Assembly: GCA_910577935.1 (NCBI GenBank)
Contig: CAJTOT010000001.1
Location: forward strand, 124,001-188,000
Length of the DNA: 64,000 bases
Direction: 5' to 3'
DNA from: an uncultured Hungatella sp.
GTDB lineage: Bacteria > Bacillota > Clostridia > Lachnospirales > Lachnospiraceae
Shown: positions 24,338 to 32,887 of the stretch, piece by piece
How the letters are laid out: each line of letters opens with the position of its first letter
How positions within the stretch are numbered: the stretch's first letter is position 1
Program-made: the position numbers and the translations under genes
Notes under the pieces: generated by a model
Told to the model about the DNA's origin: nothing
The model's input: only the letters and a program-made list of their open reading frames with translations
Databases searched by the model: none

Positions 24338-24877
24338 TCACCTGGCGACAATCCCTATTCGGGAGAGTTTGTACCCTCCCCACTCTTCCACTTTTATTAT
24401 GACATAGGCGTATTCCGTTTCACTTTTATACTTGACATACAGCCTGGTATCCCCGTCTTCCTCTGCCGGTTTTCCATATATCTTTTCGATATCTTCCACG
24501 GCCTTGGCGCTCCACCCCTTAGCAGCCGCCACCCGCTCAATATACCCGGCATCGATACCGCCGTAAATTTCCAAATGGCATCCAAACTCGTCTCCATCCG
24601 CATAAATCTCACATACCCTGCCATTGTCATCCTGTACGATGTGAACAGTTCCTATTCCCCACTCGTTAACATCACACTCGCCGGTAAGCTCATTCACCTG
24701 GTAGCCACAGGCTTCTATGTCACCAACGGCGCAGGGCAGCTCCAGCCGGACATCCCCCAGGCGAAATTCCAGCACGCCGAGACGCTCATACTGATATCTT
24801 CTATAGAGGTAGAAGCAGACAAAGATTACACAGAAAAATACGATCCTCCAAATTTTCCCGGCCCTACTTTGCGTCAT
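24338..24877 (-). CDS. membrane-anchored hypothetical protein
   Basis: A 179-residue protein with one N-terminal membrane segment (IWRIVFFCVIFVCFYLY) after a short basic start, then a soluble, probably extracellular domain of about 140 residues rich in Gly, Tyr and acidic residues. No catalytic motif is recognised. Its start lies 14 nt inside the polA 3' end and its stop is 47 nt before coaE, so it is translated as part of the polA-coaE transcript. A role in the DNA or CoA context is not implied by the sequence. Confidence 0.75.
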   Translation of the reverse strand: MTQSRAGKIWRIVFFCVIFVCFYLYRRYQYERLGVLEFRLGDVRLELPCAVGDIEACGYQVNELTGECDVNEWGIGTVHIVQDDNGRVCEIYADGDEFGCHLEIYGGIDAGYIERVAAAKGWSAKAVEDIEKIYGKPAEEDGDTRLYVKYKSETEYAYVIIKVEEWGGYKLSRIGIVAR

Positions 24878-27596
24878 ACCAGCTGCCCCCTTCGTGGGCC
24901 TCCACCTCCAGGGATACTTTCAGGTCAGCCGCCCCTTTCATCTTCGTCTCAAGAATCTCCGTCACCTCCGAAAGCTCCGGCTTCCATGTCTCTACCAGGA
25001 GTTCGTCGTGAACCTGCAGCACGATTCTGGATTTCAGCCCTCTCCTCCTGAGTTCCCGGTCCACCTCAATCATGGCGATCTTCATAATATCTGCCGCCGT
25101 GCCCTGAATAGGAGAGTTCATAGCCACCCTCTCCCCGAAAGAACGCTGCATATAATTCCCCGATTTCAGCTCCGGAATAGGCCGCCGCCGTTTAAACATG
25201 GTGGTCACATACCCCTGTTCCTTTCCCTCTTCCACCTGTCTGTCCAGAAATGCCTTCACCCCCGGATAAGTCTCAAAATATTTATCGATATAATCCACCG
25301 CCTCCTGGCGGCTGATGCTCAAATCCTCGCTGAGCCCAAAGGCGCTGATCCCGTAGACGATCCCGAAGTTTACCGCCTTGGCATTGCGCCTCATAAGCGA
25401 TGTCACCTGGTCGAGGGGAATGTGGAACACCTGGGAGGCCGTGATGGCGTGGATATCCTGGGCCTGCCTGTATGCCTCAATGAGCCTGTCATCTTCGGAC
25501 ATGTGGGCAAGCACCCTCAGCTCAATCTGAGAATAATCCGCGTCCACAAAAGTATACCCCTCCTCCGGCACAAATATTTTCCGGATCTGCCTCCCCAGCT
25601 CCATGCGCACCGGGATATTCTGGAGATTGGGCTCCGTGCTGCTGATGCGCCCCGTGGCCGTGATGGTCTGGTTGAATGTGCCGTGAATCCGCCCGTCCTT
25701 CCGGATAAAGCCGTAGAGTCCCTCCGCGTAGGTGGAATTCAGCTTGGTGAGCTGCCGGTAATCCAAAATCATCTGAACCACCGGATAGTCCGCCGCCAGC
25801 TTCTCCAAAACCTCCGCCGCCGTGGAATATCCCGTCTTCGTCTTCTTCCCGTGAGGCAGCTTCATGTGGTCAAACAGCACTTCCCCCAGCTGCTTGGGAG
25901 AATTGATGTTAAATGTCTCCCCGGCCAGGTCGTAGATCTCCTTCTCCAGAGCCTGAATTTTCACCTTCAACTCGTCTCCGTACTCCTTAAGCCTCTCCTT
26001 CTCCACCCGAATTCCCGCGCGCTCCATGCGATACAGACTGTAAATCAGCGGCATCTCCACATCTGCGAACAGCCGCCACATGTCCATCTCCCTCAGCTTC
26101 TTCTCCAGGACCTCCCCCGATTTCCAGGCAATGTACCCCATATAGCAGACACAGATTCCCGCCTTCTCATCCCCGTCAGACAAAAGCTGCCCCACCGCCG
26201 CCTTCTTCCCCAGAAGGTCCTCCTTGGAGGGCGCCACCATCTCCAGATAATCTCTGGCCAGATCGTCATAATCGTAAGTGTCCTTCAGCGGGTTCAGCAG
26301 ATATCCGGCCACCCCCGCGTCCATCACGCCGCTGTCCTCCCCAAGCTCCAGAAAAGGAAGCTGAACCTTCAAGTCCAGCGTGACGATCCTCCCCGGTGTC
26401 TCAGCGGCTGTCCCGGCGGCTGTTCCGATTGCCTTGGAGGCTGTCCCGGCGGCTCCGTCTGCATTTGCCCCTTCCTTCTCCCTGATTTTCCTCACAATCT
26501 CCTTCAGTTTGCCGGCCACATAATCCCCGGTTAGAAAGCCCTGGGAAACCACGGCGTAACACTCCTCCTCGCCGAAGCACAGGGCCGCGCCCATGACCTG
26601 CTCCTTCTCTGCAATCAGCTGAAATCCCAGCCTCTCCGCCTGGGAAGCCCTCTCAAACAGTTCTTCCGCCTGACTGAAATCGGTGATTACCCGAAAATGC
26701 TTCTCTGCCTTGGGCGCCTCCATGCCGCCGGCATCAAACCTGGCCAGGAAAGACTTAAAGCCCAGGCGCTTCATGTGCTCATAAGCCTTCTGAGTGTAAA
26801 GATTTCCGATCTCCATATCCTCATAGGAAAAGGAGATGGGGCAGTCGATGCAGATCGTGGCCAGCTCCTTGCTCATCTTAGCCATGTCGTAGTGTTCCCC
26901 CAGAGCCTTCTGAGCCCTGGGCGGCCTGATCTCCGCCAGATGGGCATAGGCATTTTCAATGCTCTGGTAGGCCGCGATCAGGCTGGTAGCCGTCTTTTCC
27001 CCGATGCCGGGAACTCCGGGAATATTGTCAGACTGATCCCCCATAAGCGCCTTCACGTCAATAAATTCCTCCGGCGTCACCTGGTACTCTTCCTTCACGT
27101 CCTTTGGATAGTAATCCTTCACCTGGGTAGTCCCCTTGCTGGTCCTGGGAATCCTGATCTTAATGTGTTCATCCGCCAGCTGCAGCAGATCCCTGTCCCC
27201 GGACACCACGGAGACCTCCACTCCCGCCGCCGCGTTCTTCTTCGCCAGAGTTCCCAGGATATCATCAGCCTCATACCCTTCCAGCGTCATGATGGGAATC
27301 CCCATGGAACTCAAGACTTCCTTTATGAGAGGCACCTGCTCCGCCAGTTCTTCCGGCATCGGCTTTCTGTTCCCTTTATAATCAGCATACATCTTGTGGC
27401 GGAACGTGGGCTCGCTCAAATCAAAGGCGACCGCCAGATGGTCAGCCTCCTCCTCCTCCAGAATCTTAAACATGATGTTGAGAAACCCAAATACCGCGTT
27501 GGTGTGAAGTCCCTCCGAGTTGGTCAGTTCCGGCACCCCGTAAAACGCCCTGTTCAAAATGCTGTGCCCGTCGATTAATACAAGTTTATTCTTCAT
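24864..27596 (-). CDS. polA: DNA polymerase I
   Basis: A 910-residue polymerase. Residues 1-290 are the 5'-3' exonuclease (IDGHSILNRAFYGV, GYEADDILGTLA). The middle 3'-5' exonuclease-like domain lacks the DxE pair (LGFQLIAEKEQV instead), so proofreading is probably absent, as in most Firmicutes. The polymerase motifs are intact: VDADYSQIELRVLAHMSEDD (A), RRNAKAVNFGIVYGISAFG (B) and VHDELLVE (C). An Ala/Gly/Thr-rich insertion near residue 380 (GAAGTASKAIGTAAGTAAE) is low complexity and unusual. It fills Okazaki gaps and repairs DNA. Confidence 0.98.
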   Translation of the reverse strand: MKNKLVLIDGHSILNRAFYGVPELTNSEGLHTNAVFGFLNIMFKILEEEEADHLAVAFDLSEPTFRHKMYADYKGNRKPMPEELAEQVPLIKEVLSSMGIPIMTLEGYEADDILGTLAKKNAAAGVEVSVVSGDRDLLQLADEHIKIRIPRTSKGTTQVKDYYPKDVKEEYQVTPEEFIDVKALMGDQSDNIPGVPGIGEKTATSLIAAYQSIENAYAHLAEIRPPRAQKALGEHYDMAKMSKELATICIDCPISFSYEDMEIGNLYTQKAYEHMKRLGFKSFLARFDAGGMEAPKAEKHFRVITDFSQAEELFERASQAERLGFQLIAEKEQVMGAALCFGEEECYAVVSQGFLTGDYVAGKLKEIVRKIREKEGANADGAAGTASKAIGTAAGTAAETPGRIVTLDLKVQLPFLELGEDSGVMDAGVAGYLLNPLKDTYDYDDLARDYLEMVAPSKEDLLGKKAAVGQLLSDGDEKAGICVCYMGYIAWKSGEVLEKKLREMDMWRLFADVEMPLIYSLYRMERAGIRVEKERLKEYGDELKVKIQALEKEIYDLAGETFNINSPKQLGEVLFDHMKLPHGKKTKTGYSTAAEVLEKLAADYPVVQMILDYRQLTKLNSTYAEGLYGFIRKDGRIHGTFNQTITATGRISSTEPNLQNIPVRMELGRQIRKIFVPEEGYTFVDADYSQIELRVLAHMSEDDRLIEAYRQAQDIHAITASQVFHIPLDQVTSLMRRNAKAVNFGIVYGISAFGLSEDLSISRQEAVDYIDKYFETYPGVKAFLDRQVEEGKEQGYVTTMFKRRRPIPELKSGNYMQRSFGERVAMNSPIQGTAADIMKIAMIEVDRELRRRGLKSRIVLQVHDELLVETWKPELSEVTEILETKMKGAADLKVSLEVEAHEGGSWYDAK

Positions 27597-27627
27597 GTTC
27601 TGCTCCCTTTCTAAATCTGCTCCCCGC

Positions 27628-27981
27628 CTAAAAGATCCCCGTCTGCCACCAGATTCGCGCCTGCAAAAGGAGCATGACCACCAGGCTCATGACGATCAGG
27701 GTGTTGGCGGCATACTTAAGCACACACAAAAACCGCATGCTGTAAATATGCTGCCTGGAAGCCATAATATCTGCCTCCATGTCTCCCTTTATATTGTAAC
27801 GGTCCGTGTCTGTGTCAGCGTCCAGCTGCCGTATTCCCGCTTCCACCGTATAATATATCTCCAGTTCCTCCCGGCAATTCTCGCACTGGTCGATGTGCTC
27901 TAAAAACTCTTCCATCTGCTGCACATCCATGTCATGGCGGATATAAGCCATAACCATGCCCTCTGCCTCTTTACAAGTCAT
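27628..27981 (-). CDS. zinc-finger (zf-HC2-like) membrane protein
   Basis: A 117-residue protein. An anti-sigma-type zinc finger (FLEHIDQCENCREELEIYY, H-x3-C-x2-C) is near residues 27-43, and one membrane helix (TLIVMSLVVMLLLQARIWW) near residues 93-111. The layout matches small zf-HC2 proteins that bind sigma factors at the membrane. No intact sigma gene lies next to it, so the partner is unknown. It stands 32 nt upstream of polA and probably co-transcribes with it. Confidence 0.75.
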   Translation of the reverse strand: MTCKEAEGMVMAYIRHDMDVQQMEEFLEHIDQCENCREELEIYYTVEAGIRQLDADTDTDRYNIKGDMEADIMASRQHIYSMRFLCVLKYAANTLIVMSLVVMLLLQARIWWQTGIF

Positions 27982-28064
27982 GCTGTTCGCCTCCTTCCCA
28001 GGACATCCCGGCCTCGGTCTTTCCGTCTCAGTCTTCTATCTCAATCCTGTCCGCCCATGCGGCC

Positions 28065-28541
28065 TCAGTCCGCAATTCTGCCATGCGGCCTCAAGCCGTC
28101 TTCGCTTTCAATTATACTATCCGCTTTTCTATAACGCAACCTCAGCCGTTTCATCAAGAGAATCTCCAGCGCCTCCCCCGGAAGCACCAGGGCGCCGCAG
28201 TCCTGATATCCCAGCCTCCGGTAAAAGAACTGCGCCTGCTCACTGGACAAGGTGAAGGTCAAAACCATGTCGTAGCCGGCGCTGCCCATCTCCCTTTCCC
28301 AAAATCCAACCAGCTGCCTTCCGCCTCCCCTGCCCCGTCTCCCTTCCAGGATATAGAGCATATTCATAAACGGCAGGTTGTCCCAGAACAGACCGTACCT
28401 CAGCCAGCCCGCCAGCTCCCCGTCCTCGTACATGACCAGCAGCCGCCTCTGATCCAGGACATTTTTTAGTTCCTCTTCCCCTATATGGCGGTCAAGCGCC
28501 TTGAGAGCCTCCCAGTCTCCTCTGTCACCCCAGCGGATCAT
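28065..28541 (-). CDS. GNAT family N-acetyltransferase
   Basis: A 158-residue enzyme from ATG 28541 (MIRWGDRGDWEALKALD), GGAGG 8 nt upstream. The GNAT loop is LEGRRGRGGGRQLVGFWERE (R-x-x-G-x-G) near residue 85, followed by FTLSSEQAQFFYRRLGY, the usual beta-5/alpha-4 segment. The start lies 17 nt inside the end of the P-loop gene, so the two are coupled. The substrate is unknown. Confidence 0.85.
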   Translation of the reverse strand: MIRWGDRGDWEALKALDRHIGEEELKNVLDQRRLLVMYEDGELAGWLRYGLFWDNLPFMNMLYILEGRRGRGGGRQLVGFWEREMGSAGYDMVLTFTLSSEQAQFFYRRLGYQDCGALVLPGEALEILLMKRLRLRYRKADSIIESEDGLRPHGRIAD

Positions 28542-29091
28542 GCGCGCCGCCTCCCTCCCCGCCGGCCAAACTGCTGCAAAATACAGGTTCAACCTTGTAT
28601 GCGTTATCAATGAGAACATACTCTGTACCGGGGCCTGAGTCGGATTCCAGCAGCTTCCTGTTGTCCTCCAGCAGCCTCTCCATGGTACACCACCGGTCAT
28701 CCAGACGCCGTTCCGCCACGCCGGCGAATTTTTTAATGTCCTGAAAATGATTCCGGATATACGCCTCGCTCATAACCAGACAGCAGCATCTTATATCCGG
28801 CAAGTATTCTTCTCCAAAATCCTTCTGCCAGTCCAGTGGGATATAGCACCCCTCCACAATCAGGTTCTGCCTGTTCTCAACAGCCGTCTTCACCATCTCC
28901 CTCACGATGGGCCACAGATAATCCGTCAGCTCCTCGTCGCTGCTCATAGGGGTAAGGCTCGTGTTGCCGCTGCGGATCAGCCCCATTTTCAGGTGGTCTA
29001 TGGACAGGTAAGGATAGCGATACCGCTCAAGCAGCCGCTGCGCCAGCGCCGTCTTCCCGGTATGGGAGGCGCCTGTTATCAAAACAATCAT
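28525..29091 (-). CDS. P-loop nucleotide-binding protein (adenylate-kinase-like)
   Basis: A 188-residue protein from ATG 29091, which overlaps the preceding stop as ATGA. A Walker A GASHTGKTALAQRL is near residue 6; YLSIDHLKMGLIRSG resembles the lid/NMP segment of small kinases, and QNLIVEGCYIPLDW the Walker B region. Proteins of this type include 2-phosphoglycerate-kinase-like and zeta-toxin-like kinases. It is encoded between a protein-kinase-like gene and a GNAT gene in one coupled operon, which suggests a shared substrate or modification pathway. Confidence 0.8.
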   Translation of the reverse strand: MIVLITGASHTGKTALAQRLLERYRYPYLSIDHLKMGLIRSGNTSLTPMSSDEELTDYLWPIVREMVKTAVENRQNLIVEGCYIPLDWQKDFGEEYLPDIRCCCLVMSEAYIRNHFQDIKKFAGVAERRLDDRWCTMERLLEDNRKLLESDSGPGTEYVLIDNAYKVEPVFCSSLAGGEGGGAHDPLG

Positions 29092-30002
29092 GATTCTCTC
29101 CCCGCCGATGCCCACTCATCCCAAAATTCTTTTATGGTTTTATAACGCCGGCTCCTGTCCTGGCTGACAGCCTTCCCCGCCGCCTTGTAGCGGGTCTCGT
29201 TCAGCTGCCACTGGGAATAGGTACAAGGGTCAAACCGGTTCAGCTGATACCGCTGTCTCACCTGGTCGTCGGTAAAATTTCCAAAAAACTCAAAGATTAA
29301 AGCGCCCAGGGTAAACACATTGGTCTGCTCGTCGACGATGCTGCCTTCCACGTATTCTTCCGGCGCTTTCAGGCGCTTTGTGCCATACCAGCCCTCTCCC
29401 ATGTCATTGACCACCGGGGCCTTTCTGAACAAATCGATGTCGCAGAGAGTCATCTTGTGATTCTCAAAATCATACATGATGCTCCCGTCATAAAAATCAA
29501 CGGCCACATATCCTTTTCGGTTCACATGTTCCAGGAAAGAAAACAACACCTCCACCGCTTCCAGCCTCTCCTCAACCGGCAGTTCCCTGAACTTCTCCTT
29601 CGGACTTTTCAGCGTCCTGTCCTTTTTATAGGCATCAAAATTCCAATGGTCAAACAGGCACTCTCCCTGAATCCACTGGAAAACCGCGACATAGAAGTTC
29701 TCATATGGATAGGCTTCCACAAGCCTCACCAGGTTGGGATGCCTCAGATCCTGATACAGCGGCACGCCCCGCTTCAGAAAGCCCACGGACTCCTCCGGTC
29801 CCACCTGCGCCTCGATGGTATTGACGCCTGCAATCTTTAAAAAATGCTTTTCTCCTCTGTCCTCCATGCCGATGGCGATGCACCCCGATCCGGTCTCATC
29901 CACACACCAGAAAGCCCTCCCGTACTTTTTAAGCCATCCAAAATCCTGAAATTCCTTTAACCTGAATTTCACCGAATCTAAGCTTATGATTGTCATTCCC
30001 AT
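29088..30002 (-). CDS. protein-kinase-like protein
   Basis: A 304-residue protein with a divergent kinase fold. HFLKIAGV supplies the ATP-lysine region, DLRHPNLVRLVEAY a C-helix-like part, and VAVDFYDGSIMYD replaces the HRD loop. CDIDLFRKAP replaces DFG, and KAPEEYVEGSIVDEQTNVF is a good APE-type activation segment. Asp-x-Asn spacing is altered, so activity is uncertain. Its ATG overlaps the upstream stop by one base (TAATG), and its stop overlaps the P-loop gene. Such stand-alone kinase-like proteins are often of unknown function in Clostridia. Confidence 0.82.
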   Translation of the reverse strand: MGMTIISLDSVKFRLKEFQDFGWLKKYGRAFWCVDETGSGCIAIGMEDRGEKHFLKIAGVNTIEAQVGPEESVGFLKRGVPLYQDLRHPNLVRLVEAYPYENFYVAVFQWIQGECLFDHWNFDAYKKDRTLKSPKEKFRELPVEERLEAVEVLFSFLEHVNRKGYVAVDFYDGSIMYDFENHKMTLCDIDLFRKAPVVNDMGEGWYGTKRLKAPEEYVEGSIVDEQTNVFTLGALIFEFFGNFTDDQVRQRYQLNRFDPCTYSQWQLNETRYKAAGKAVSQDRSRRYKTIKEFWDEWASAGRES

Positions 30003-30337
30003 TACTCCTGAAACTCTTTCCTCAAGATCTCATGAACAGGCTCGATCTCATTGGCGATGGTGTGCTCTGTCAGCTGGGACAGAATTTTCAGCTTCTCATT
30101 GATAATCGGCCTCATGCAGTTGGGCACATGCTCCTGGTGAGCCCTGTGAATGGCCACACACTCCTTGCAGTTGCCATGATAGCGGCATGCCTTCCTGCAT
30201 GGACAGTGATCCTTCTCCTTATATTCCTCCCTGAACTCCGCCGCGAATTCCTCCTGCAGCCGCAGCCCCTCCTGCCGGTTCCCCCGGTGAAACTGCTCCA
30301 TGGCGTCCAGCTCTTTTTGGTTTTTCTCGATAATCAT
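30002..30337 (-). CDS. cysteine-rich DUF6485-like protein
   Basis: A 111-residue protein with a central cluster HCPCRKACRYHGNCKECVAI, followed by HRAHQEHVPNCMR, giving six cysteines suited to metal binding. The family resemblance is to small clostridial DUF6485-type proteins. The N-terminus is a charged helix. It is the first gene of a coupled operon with the kinase-like, P-loop and GNAT genes. Function unknown. Confidence 0.7.
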   Translation of the reverse strand: MIIEKNQKELDAMEQFHRGNRQEGLRLQEEFAAEFREEYKEKDHCPCRKACRYHGNCKECVAIHRAHQEHVPNCMRPIINEKLKILSQLTEHTIANEIEPVHEILRKEFQE

Positions 30338-30367
30338 CAGTCTTATATCCCCCGGCTTTATTGTATT

Positions 30368-30700
30368 TTATTCTTTTATAAATGTCCTGTCTGACGCGGG
30401 GACTCCTGCCTCGTCCGACACATACCGCTCCACCTTCATATGAAGATCATACTTTTCCCGGAGCTCTGTGATCCTTGCCATCATAGGCGAACCGTGGTGG
30501 ATATCGATGGAGCGCTGGTCCTTCCAGCTGTCGATCAAAAGAACCGTCTCCTTATCATCCATCGGGAAAAAATATTCATACCTGAGATTTCCCTCCTCCC
30601 GGCGGATATCACTGACCACCCCGCTTGAAACCATCTCCTCCGCAAACCGCTTTGCGCTTCCGCCTGCGCCTCTGTAATAAATATTTACTGTAATAGCCAT
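30368..30700 (-). CDS. antibiotic-biosynthesis-monooxygenase-like (ABM) protein
   Basis: A 110-residue ferredoxin-like-fold protein: MAITVNIYYRGAGGSAKRFA, then NLRYEYFFPMDDKETVLLID and SWKDQRSIDIHHGSPMM, the ABM pattern of YgiN/LsrG-like enzymes with the buried His. Family members act on quinones or small carbonyl compounds, or degrade haem. It starts 31 nt upstream of the cysteine-rich gene. The substrate cannot be told from sequence. Confidence 0.87.
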   Translation of the reverse strand: MAITVNIYYRGAGGSAKRFAEEMVSSGVVSDIRREEGNLRYEYFFPMDDKETVLLIDSWKDQRSIDIHHGSPMMARITELREKYDLHMKVERYVSDEAGVPASDRTFIKE

Positions 30701-30742
30701 TTTTTACCTCCTCCAAATAAAATTCTTTCAGGGCTGACTTCT

Positions 30743-30785
30743 AAAAAAGCGCAAAGTCCCCGGAAATCCAGGAAAAACTTTACGC
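30743..30785 (-). terminator. terminator of the polyamine-type ABC operon
   Basis: On the minus strand GCGTAAAGT and ACTTTGCGC pair with one wobble and are followed by TTTTTT, 41 nt after the last permease gene. Confidence 0.8.
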
Positions 30786-30825
30786 CTTTATGGTGCCTGT
30801 TCATATTTCTGCAGTCGCCGAAGTC

Positions 30826-31605
30826 CTACACCACGCTCTTAAGCCCCAGGGTTTTCTCAATCACCAGCATGACCCCCAGGGTAATCACCATAAGCAAAGT
30901 GGCGAGGGCCGCGATGGTGGGGTCGAAGTGATACTCCACGTAGGCCATCATCTCAATGGGCAGCATGGACACCCCGGCGCTGGTGAGAAACGCGGACAGA
31001 GACACGTTGTTAAATGAGTTGATGATTGCCATAATACACGCCGACACGATGCCGGACTTGATATTAGGCAGCAAAATATGGAAAAACGTGTACACGTTCC
31101 CCGCCCCCAGAATTCTCGCCGCCTCCTCCATGGAGAAGTCAAAGTTGGCGAGGCTGGAGGTGACCACCCGCATCACATAGGGGATGGACAGAATCGTGTG
31201 GCCGATGAGAAGACTTGGCATGGCCGGCAGCTTAAACCGGTTCACCACATACCGGAGCATGACAAAGCCCAGCACGATAACCGGGATCAGCACCGGCGAC
31301 AAAAACAGGCTCTTGATTAATTCTTTACCCTTAAACCAGTATCGGTTCAGCGCGTAGGCCGCCGGGAGTCCCAGAAGCAGTGCCACAAAAGTGCCTGCAA
31401 AGGCGATGATAATACTGTTTTTTGCCGCGCTTCCAAAGCTCTTCACCTGCAGAATCTGCTGATACCACCGCAGGGTAAAGCCTTCTCCCGGAAATTTCAG
31501 ATAAGTGGTATTGCTGAAAGAGGACGCCATAATCACCAGCAGCGGCCCAATCAGAAACACGTATACCAACAACGTAACAATAAACAGAGATTTGCTTTTT
31601 TTCAT
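30826..31605 (-). CDS. potC: ABC transporter permease (PotC-like)
   Basis: A 259-residue membrane protein with six predicted helices, beginning MKKSKSLFIVTLLVYVFLIG. The permease EAA loop is MEEAARILGAGNVYTFFHIL near residue 160. The sequence is closest to spermidine/putrescine and iron-type permeases of the PotC kind. It pairs with the PotB-like permease at 34120. As the last gene of the operon it follows the substrate-binding protein by 98 nt. The symbol reflects operon context; the substrate is not proven. Confidence 0.85.
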   Translation of the reverse strand: MKKSKSLFIVTLLVYVFLIGPLLVIMASSFSNTTYLKFPGEGFTLRWYQQILQVKSFGSAAKNSIIIAFAGTFVALLLGLPAAYALNRYWFKGKELIKSLFLSPVLIPVIVLGFVMLRYVVNRFKLPAMPSLLIGHTILSIPYVMRVVTSSLANFDFSMEEAARILGAGNVYTFFHILLPNIKSGIVSACIMAIINSFNNVSLSAFLTSAGVSMLPIEMMAYVEYHFDPTIAALATLLMVITLGVMLVIEKTLGLKSVV

Positions 31606-31703
31606 GGATAACTCCTTCCCGGACAGCCTTTGTGAAAGATTTCATCCCCGACAGCCGGCTTTCATAGGGTAAATTAGCGCAGTCCCAAAAACTGCCTGTA
31701 GGT

Positions 31704-32870
31704 TTACTGCACGGAGAACAGCTCGTTCCACCTGGAAGTCCAGTCAGCCTTGTTGGCGTTGATGACGGTCCAGTCGGGAATCAGCAGGTTGTCAATCATC
31801 TCCTTGCCGTAAGTAAAGTTCGCCGCCTGCTCAGGCGTCAGTTCCACATCGGTCCTCACAGGAGAATCCACACCGTCGAGAGCCTCGGCAAGCTGCACTT
31901 CTTTTGAGATATAGAAATCGATAAACGCCTGGGCAAGCTCCTTGTTGGGGCAGCCCTTGACAATATTCAGGGTGTTGAAGCCGCTGTACACTCCCTCCGC
32001 CGGGTCAACCCATACATAGTCCTCAGAAGCGGACTTGGCGGCAGTGTAGGAATAGTCGAGAAGCACTGCCACGGAAATCTCGCCCTGGTTAAGCATGGTG
32101 ATGGTATCGTTGGCGCTGGTGTATGTCTTCATGATATTGGGCTTCAGCTCCTCAAACTTGGCGAAGATGGCGTCATCGTCTGCTCCTGGATTCAGTCCCA
32201 GCATCTTAGCCACGGAATAGTACAAAAGCGGACCGGAAGTGGTGGTAATGTCAGGGATGGCGATGGAGTCCTCCAGCTCCGGATTCCACAGATCCTCCCA
32301 GGAAGTGATCTCAATGGGGCAGGTGGACTTGTCATACACAATCCCCAGCCTGTTAAATGTATATGCCGGGCCGTACTCCTCGCCCAGAGGAGCCTTCGCC
32401 TTGTCATAGATATCCCCCAGATTCGTCAGCTTGCTGGAATCAATGGTATCAATCAGTCCCGCATCCATCATATCCGCGACGAAGGAATCACCGATGATCA
32501 CCACGTCATAATTTTCAGGGGTCTCTTTGATCTTGGTGACCCGCTCTGCGTTCTTGCCGCCTTCCACAATGAGCTCGCAGCCGGTAGCCGCCATAAAGGG
32601 ATCATACACATTCTTCTGGAGCAGCTCCGCGTTAAAAGAAAATGTGGAGATCCTCAGCTGCTGTCCTTCGAAAGAAGGCAGGCCTGCGCCCGGAGCTTCC
32701 GTCTCTGCCGCCTGGCTGTCACCGCCCGCTGCCGCCGTTGTCGTTGCAGCCTCAGCGGCCGCGGTGGTTTCCGCCGCCGTGGCGCTCTCCGCCTGGCCGG
32801 AACCGCCGCAGGCTGTCAGGGACACCGCCATGGCAGCTGCCGTCACAACACTCAACAATCTTTTTTTCAT
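31704..32870 (-). CDS. potD: extracellular solute-binding lipoprotein (PotD-like)
   Basis: A 388-residue lipoprotein. The signal peptide with lipobox LTAC (Cys21) is followed by a low-complexity Ala/Thr/Glu linker (residues 25-60). The mature part has the PotD-type fold: QQLRISTFSFNAE, EDLWNPELEDSIAIPDITTT, and INQGEISVAVLLDYSYTA-like. Polyamine binding is suggested by the gene set rather than by specific residues; other cationic or sugar-acid ligands remain possible. It sits between the ATPase and second permease genes. Confidence 0.87.
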   Translation of the reverse strand: MKKRLLSVVTAAAMAVSLTACGGSGQAESATAAETTAAAEAATTTAAAGGDSQAAETEAPGAGLPSFEGQQLRISTFSFNAELLQKNVYDPFMAATGCELIVEGGKNAERVTKIKETPENYDVVIIGDSFVADMMDAGLIDTIDSSKLTNLGDIYDKAKAPLGEEYGPAYTFNRLGIVYDKSTCPIEITSWEDLWNPELEDSIAIPDITTTSGPLLYYSVAKMLGLNPGADDDAIFAKFEELKPNIMKTYTSANDTITMLNQGEISVAVLLDYSYTAAKSASEDYVWVDPAEGVYSGFNTLNIVKGCPNKELAQAFIDFYISKEVQLAEALDGVDSPVRTDVELTPEQAANFTYGKEMIDNLLIPDWTVINANKADWTSRWNELFSVQ

Positions 32871-32887
32871 AATCTTTTTCTCCTTTT

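Noticed and set aside
24894..26534. 546-codon plus-strand frame opposite polA
   Set aside because: Antisense of a well-conserved polymerase gene; His/Leu/Arg-rich, no motif or ribosome site.
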